A DNA stretch of 16,458 nucleotides from DAOTXK01 sp034435395 (lineage in GTDB: Bacteria > Chloroflexota > Anaerolineae > Aggregatilineales > Ch27): the NCBI GenBank assembly GCA_034435395.1, contig DAOTXK010000410.1, positions 1 through 16,458 of the forward strand, read 5' to 3'. Position numbers and translations under genes: made by a program. Below are positions 14,150-16,458 of this stretch, in pieces. The stretch's first letter is position 1; every line of letters begins with the position of its first letter. The notes beneath the pieces are model-generated. The model saw nothing but the letters and a program-made list of their open reading frames with translations. It had not been told where the DNA came from and searched no databases.

Positions 14150-14581
14150 TCACCCTTCAGCCAGGATTTCCAGCAGGAGACGCGCCGCCTTTTCCACCAG
14201 CGTGGTGCACGGCGGGCCGCTGGTGCCATAGCCGGCATCCCGCAGGTCCTGGCAGATGGTCGCACCGAAAGCCTGAGCGAAACGCTCCCGGAAACAGGCG
14301 GCCAGGTGGTAGGGCCGGGATTTATCCTGGTCCGCATCGGTGCGTCCATAGAGGGCGCCGATGACCATCACCCCCCCGCTCAACGCGCCACAAAGCTCCT
14401 GGCGCGTGCCGCCCAGGCCGCCGCCGAAACCCGTGCTCAGACGGCTCAGGGGAACGCTGCTCGATCCCAGCTTATGCTCGCCCACGGCGAGGCTGATCGC
14501 CTCCGCTCAGTTGTAACCCTGCTCCATCAGGTCCGCAGCCCGGCGGGCTACCCGCTCGTGTGATTCGGTCAGGGTGGTCAT
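14150..14581 (-). CDS. C_GCAxxG_C_C-family redox protein with in-frame TGA at the first conserved Cys (candidate selenoprotein)
   Basis: Read from ATG 14581, the frame gives 143 residues with one internal TGA (14507-14509, codon 25) in the context GYN-[TGA]-AEAI. Relatives have NCAEA/NCAQA there, so the TGA replaces the first conserved Cys. The rest of the family pattern is intact: TGFGGGLGG, the LCGALSGG core (Cys64), Cys96, Cys110 (ATIC) and Cys125 (GPPC). The length of about 140 residues is normal. GAGGAG lies five bases before ATG 14581, while the GTG at 14485 after the TGA has no ribosome-binding site. A hairpin with a GTG loop starts 11 nt after the TGA. The natural stop is also TGA (14150-14152), so context-dependent Sec decoding is required. 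The role is presumably thiol/selenol redox chemistry; the partner is unknown. Alternatives are a nonsense mutation or a base-call error. No sel genes are in the window. Confidence 0.72.
14468..14495 (-). promoter_or_regulatory. Candidate bacterial SECIS hairpin
   Basis: On the minus strand CTCGCC (14491-14486) pairs with GGCGAG (14482-14477) across the three-base loop GTG (14485-14483). The stem can extend through CAGC (14495-14492) and GCTG (14471-14468) with a 5-nt bulge. The loop begins 22 nt after the last base of the TGA and starts with G, as bacterial SECIS descriptions require. Competing short helices (GGCGA/TCGCC, GAGGC/GCCTC) exist in this GC-rich stretch. Confidence 0.5.
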
Positions 14582-14628
14582 CGTCGCTCCTCACGAATGT
14601 GATACCTGCTGCCAAGGCGCTGCTGACA

Positions 14629-14634
14629 ACTATA
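14629..14634 (-). promoter_or_regulatory. -10-like element TATAGT for the candidate selenoprotein gene
   Basis: The minus strand reads GCCGATATAGTTG, matching the GCG-R-TATA style of other -10 regions here. A start near 14622 gives a leader of about 41 nt to ATG 14581. Confidence 0.45.
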
Positions 14635-14865
14635 TCGGCTTTCCCGGTCGCGGCCAGTGGATTCGCCGCCGCCGGTTGCTTCAGGATGACCGGGTGGGCG
14701 GATGCCTCCGCCGCGCGGGCCTGACCGGCGGGGTGATGACAGGGGACGATCGGTGGCCGGCTGCGGCGCGCGGGGCCACCGCCTCATGAAGGGTCTCTGT
14801 CGCAGTGAGGAGGGAAATCGTCCCCTCGAGGGACGAAAGCCATCGCTCTGCGGCGCGAAGCCGGG

Positions 14866-14871
14866 TATGAT
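14866..14871 (+). promoter_or_regulatory. -10-like element TATGAT (distal)
   Basis: The context is CCGGGTATGATGG. GCCATCGCTC (14839-14848) sits 27 bp upstream, matching the arrangement before the maturase-like gene. A start near 14878 would give a leader of about 146 nt for the dehydrogenase. Confidence 0.4.
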
Positions 14872-14964
14872 GGTGGGTGGGGCGTCGGGAGCCGTTCCAG
14901 AAGCGGCGACGCTCTCCCGGCGTGAGGAAGCCTGGGGCGCTGATTGAGCGCCTGTGGCGCAGGG

Positions 14965-14970
14965 TATGAT
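14965..14970 (+). promoter_or_regulatory. -10-like element TATGAT (proximal) for the dehydrogenase
   Basis: The context is CAGGGTATGATCGG, a near copy of the element at 14866. A start near 14977 gives a leader of about 47 nt to ATG 15024, an ordinary distance. Confidence 0.45.
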
Positions 14971-15023
14971 CGGGCTGGGGCCGCCGACCGGTCGCCCCGG
15001 CCTGTCGTGGGGAGGGAAAACGG

Positions 15024-16142
15024 ATGACCGTCAGCGACAGGAAAGAGCCGATCCGGCTGGGCATCATCGGTGTGGGCCAGATCGGCAAACATCATATCCG
15101 GTCTTATCAAACGATCGACGGCGCGGCTATCGTCGCCGTCTGTGACATCAACGAAGCGGAAGCCGGGCGTGTCGCCGCTGAGTTCGGCATCGCCGACGTT
15201 TACACCGACTTCCATGATCTGCTGGCGCGGGACGACATCCAGGCGGTGGATGTGTGCCTGCACAACAACCTGCATAAGCCGGTTACGGTGGCGGCGCTAC
15301 GGGCCGGCAAGCACGTGTACTGCGAGAAGCCGATGGCGGGCGCTTATGTTGACGCGCAGCAGATGTACGACGCGGCTCAGGAAACCGGCTGTCGGCTGAG
15401 CATCCAGCTCCGTTCGCTCTTCGAGAACGAGACGAAAGCCGCCAGGCATTTGATCGATGCCGGGCAGTTGGGCCGTCTCTACCACGCCCGCTCGACCGGC
15501 TTCCGCCGCCGGGGCCGCCCTTACGTGGATGGCTACGGCACACCCGCCTTCGTGCAGAAGGCCCATGCCGGGGGCGGCGCGCTCTACGACATGGGCATCT
15601 ATCACATCGCCCAGGTGCTCTACCTGCTGGATAACCCGGACGTGCTGACCATCACGGGCCGCCTCTACCAGGAAACACCCATGGATGAGCGTCGCCGCCA
15701 GATCAGCGGCTACGACGTGGAAGAGTTGGGGGTGGGCTTCGCCCGGCTGGCAGGCAACATCTCGCTGGACATCATCGAGTCGTGGGCCATCCATCTGGAC
15801 AAGTTCGACGGGTCGAGTCTCGTCGGCTCGGCGGGCGGTGTGCGGCTGAATCCGTTTGGCTTTTTCCGGAGCGTTGGCGACCTGAACCTGGACAGCACGG
15901 CGGACCTGGGGGCGTTCAACTGGCGGCTGCATCATGTGCGCGAGGACGGCGACGCCTACGATGGCCCCCAGGAACACTGGATCGCCGCGCTCCAGGGCCG
16001 GGTTGATCTCCTGCCGACCGCCGAGCTGGCCCTTAATACGATGCTGATCTGCGAGGGCATCTACCTCTCGGATAAACTGGGGCGGGAGGTCACCGCCGAC
16101 GAGGTGCGGGAGATGTCCGTCTCGACCGCGGTGCAGGTCTGA
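15024..16142 (+). CDS. Gfo/Idh/MocA-family oxidoreductase
   Basis: A 372-residue NAD(P)-dependent dehydrogenase. The Rossmann motif GIIGVGQIGKHH (Gly 16-21) opens the protein. The active-site motif VYCEKPMAG carries Lys102, and the C-terminal domain has GGGALYDMGIYHI, the segment that normally bears substrate-contacting Asp/His. The length is typical. ATG 15024 follows GGAGGG with six-base spacing. Gfo/Idh/MocA enzymes oxidise sugars, sugar phosphates or cyclitols. Convergent placement next to an SMP-30-like lactonase suggests a lactone-forming sugar 1-dehydrogenase, but that is inference. It differs clearly from the minus-strand paralogue at 5227-6315, so it is not a recent duplicate. Transcription probably starts at one of the two TATGAT elements upstream. 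Confidence 0.92.
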   Translation: MTVSDRKEPIRLGIIGVGQIGKHHIRSYQTIDGAAIVAVCDINEAEAGRVAAEFGIADVYTDFHDLLARDDIQAVDVCLHNNLHKPVTVAALRAGKHVYCEKPMAGAYVDAQQMYDAAQETGCRLSIQLRSLFENETKAARHLIDAGQLGRLYHARSTGFRRRGRPYVDGYGTPAFVQKAHAGGGALYDMGIYHIAQVLYLLDNPDVLTITGRLYQETPMDERRRQISGYDVEELGVGFARLAGNISLDIIESWAIHLDKFDGSSLVGSAGGVRLNPFGFFRSVGDLNLDSTADLGAFNWRLHHVREDGDAYDGPQEHWIAALQGRVDLLPTAELALNTMLICEGIYLSDKLGREVTADEVREMSVSTAVQV

Positions 16143-16151
16143 GACACGCGG

Positions 16152-16183
16152 GACCGCCTGGGGAAAGCGCCCCGGTTGCGGTC
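16152..16183. terminator. Long hairpin between convergent genes, probable bidirectional terminator
   Basis: GACCGC then CTGGGG (16152-16163) pair with CCCCGG and GCGGTC (16170-16175, 16178-16183). The hexamer loop is AAAGCG and a TT bulge interrupts the 3' arm: 12 bp in all, one wobble. It starts 10 nt after the dehydrogenase stop and lies 37 nt beyond the end of the convergent lactonase-like gene. It has no U-tract. Confidence 0.5.
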
Positions 16184-16219
16184 GGCGCGCGCCTGACGCC
16201 AGCTCCCCGGAAGCCCGGC

Positions 16220-16458
16220 TCATCCGGCGAAGCGCGGCTCGGCCACTCCGCGAACCCCGACGTGGACCCGGAACAGGCCGCCGGCGGACGGTTGTTTCTG
16301 CCGCTGCCCTTCGCTCAGGCCCACCCACGCCGACGTGATGTAGAGTTCATCCAGTTGGGGCCCGCCGAACGCGCAACTGGTGGGCCGCTGCACCGGCAGC
16401 GGCAGCTCGCGCTCGACCTGGCCGTCCGGGTCGAAGCGCACCCCGCGCCCGCCATCCC
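16220..16458 (-). CDS. SMP-30/gluconolactonase/LRE-like protein (C-terminal part only)
   Basis: The minus frame is open from the right edge (16458) to a TGA at 16220-16222, so the start lies outside the window. The visible 78 codons read DGGRGVRFDPDGQVEREL, then PVQRPTSCAFGGPQLDELYITSA, and end GGLFRVHVGVRGVAEPRFAG. This is the characteristic C-terminal end of SMP-30/regucalcin-type six-bladed propellers, including the RPTSCAFGG and (L)Y(I/V)TSA signatures. Family members hydrolyse sugar lactones such as gluconolactone or arabinonolactone using a bound divalent metal. It would act after a lactone-forming dehydrogenase, such as the convergent Gfo/Idh/MocA enzyme. The catalytic metal ligands lie mostly in the missing part and cannot be checked. 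Confidence 0.8.
   Translation of the reverse strand, partial: DGGRGVRFDPDGQVERELPLPVQRPTSCAFGGPQLDELYITSAWVGLSEGQRQKQPSAGGLFRVHVGVRGVAEPRFAG

Larger units (their letters stand above)
14640..15023. other. Gene-free spacer with three strong hairpins and two TATGAT elements
   Basis: I find no credible gene in this divergent spacer. It holds three perfect hairpins: GGCGGA/TCCGCC with loop TGCC (14697-14712), CGGTGGCC/GGCCACCG with a 15-nt loop (14751-14781), and TCGTCCC/GGGACGA with loop CTCGA (14818-14836). Downstream are two copies of GGGTATGAT-S-G. Smaller pairings (GCGCT-GATTG-AGCGC near 14938-14952) also occur. It may be a complex leader or control region for the dehydrogenase that follows. 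Confidence 0.5.

Noticed and set aside
12682..14349. 555-codon minus-strand ORF opposite the maturase-like gene
   Set aside because: Antisense to a protein with intact radical SAM and SPASM motifs; the translation shows no family features.
14150..14485. A shorter protein starting at GTG 14485, after the in-frame TGA
   Set aside because: No Shine-Dalgarno site precedes this GTG and the frame would lose the family's first conserved position; upstream ATG 14581 has an excellent site.
14507..14509. TGA as a globally reassigned sense codon
   Set aside because: TGA is the ordinary stop of many intact genes here (recX, eda, glucosidase, FAH, maturase, both right-end genes), so only context-specific decoding is tenable.
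1..16458. tRNA/rRNA genes, CRISPR arrays, transposases or integrases
   Set aside because: Looked for T-arm motifs, regularly spaced direct repeats and transposase-like frames; none were found.

Overview
The window is GC-rich bacterial chromosomal DNA with tight Shine-Dalgarno sites and normal use of TGA as a stop. Three things suggest a Chloroflexota (Anaerolineae-like) genome: the recX-rny gene pair, an extracytoplasmic TolB-type propeller protein with a Pro/Thr linker, and a dense set of sugar-acid and glycosidase genes. This placement is inference; no marker gene such as rRNA is present.

Layout. Positions 1-1835 hold the 3' part of a surface or periplasmic protein (Ig-like domains, then a six-repeat TolB-type propeller). 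Positions 1836-2468 carry no gene. This gap has a candidate promoter, a string of RNA helices including a three-way junction, and an intrinsic terminator that abuts the recX ribosome-binding site. That arrangement looks like a long attenuator-type leader, or a free-standing ncRNA, ahead of recX-rny (2469-4672). A small Trp-rich zinc-ribbon-like protein follows on the minus strand (4733-5068).

Positions 5227-9492 are a carbohydrate module around a divergent control region. On the minus strand are a clan GH-A-like glycosidase and a Gfo/Idh/MocA dehydrogenase; on the plus strand are KDPG aldolase (eda) and 2-keto-3-deoxygluconate kinase (kdgK). The control region holds a 4 x 12 bp tandem repeat bounded by two facing -10-like hexamers. 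Further plus-strand genes are a GH1 beta-glucosidase, a cupin, an FAH-family hydrolase/isomerase and an anaerobic sulfatase-maturase-like radical SAM/SPASM protein with a C-terminal SEC-C motif. The right end has a second Gfo/Idh/MocA dehydrogenase and, convergent to it, the 3' end of an SMP-30/gluconolactonase-like gene. Together these fit glycan deglycosylation and sugar oxidation, then lactone opening and the KDG/KDPG route to pyruvate plus glyceraldehyde-3-phosphate. The required sugar-acid dehydratase is not in the window.

The most striking item is at 14150-14581, minus strand. This is a 143-codon C_GCAxxG_C_C-type redox protein with a strong ribosome-binding site and one in-frame TGA, exactly where the family has its first conserved Cys (Tyr-Asn-[TGA]-Ala-Glu-Ala). 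A hairpin with a GTG apical loop begins at a suitable distance after the TGA, as in a bacterial SECIS. I read it as a candidate selenoprotein that ordinary gene calling would truncate. A sequencing error or a nonsense mutation remains possible.
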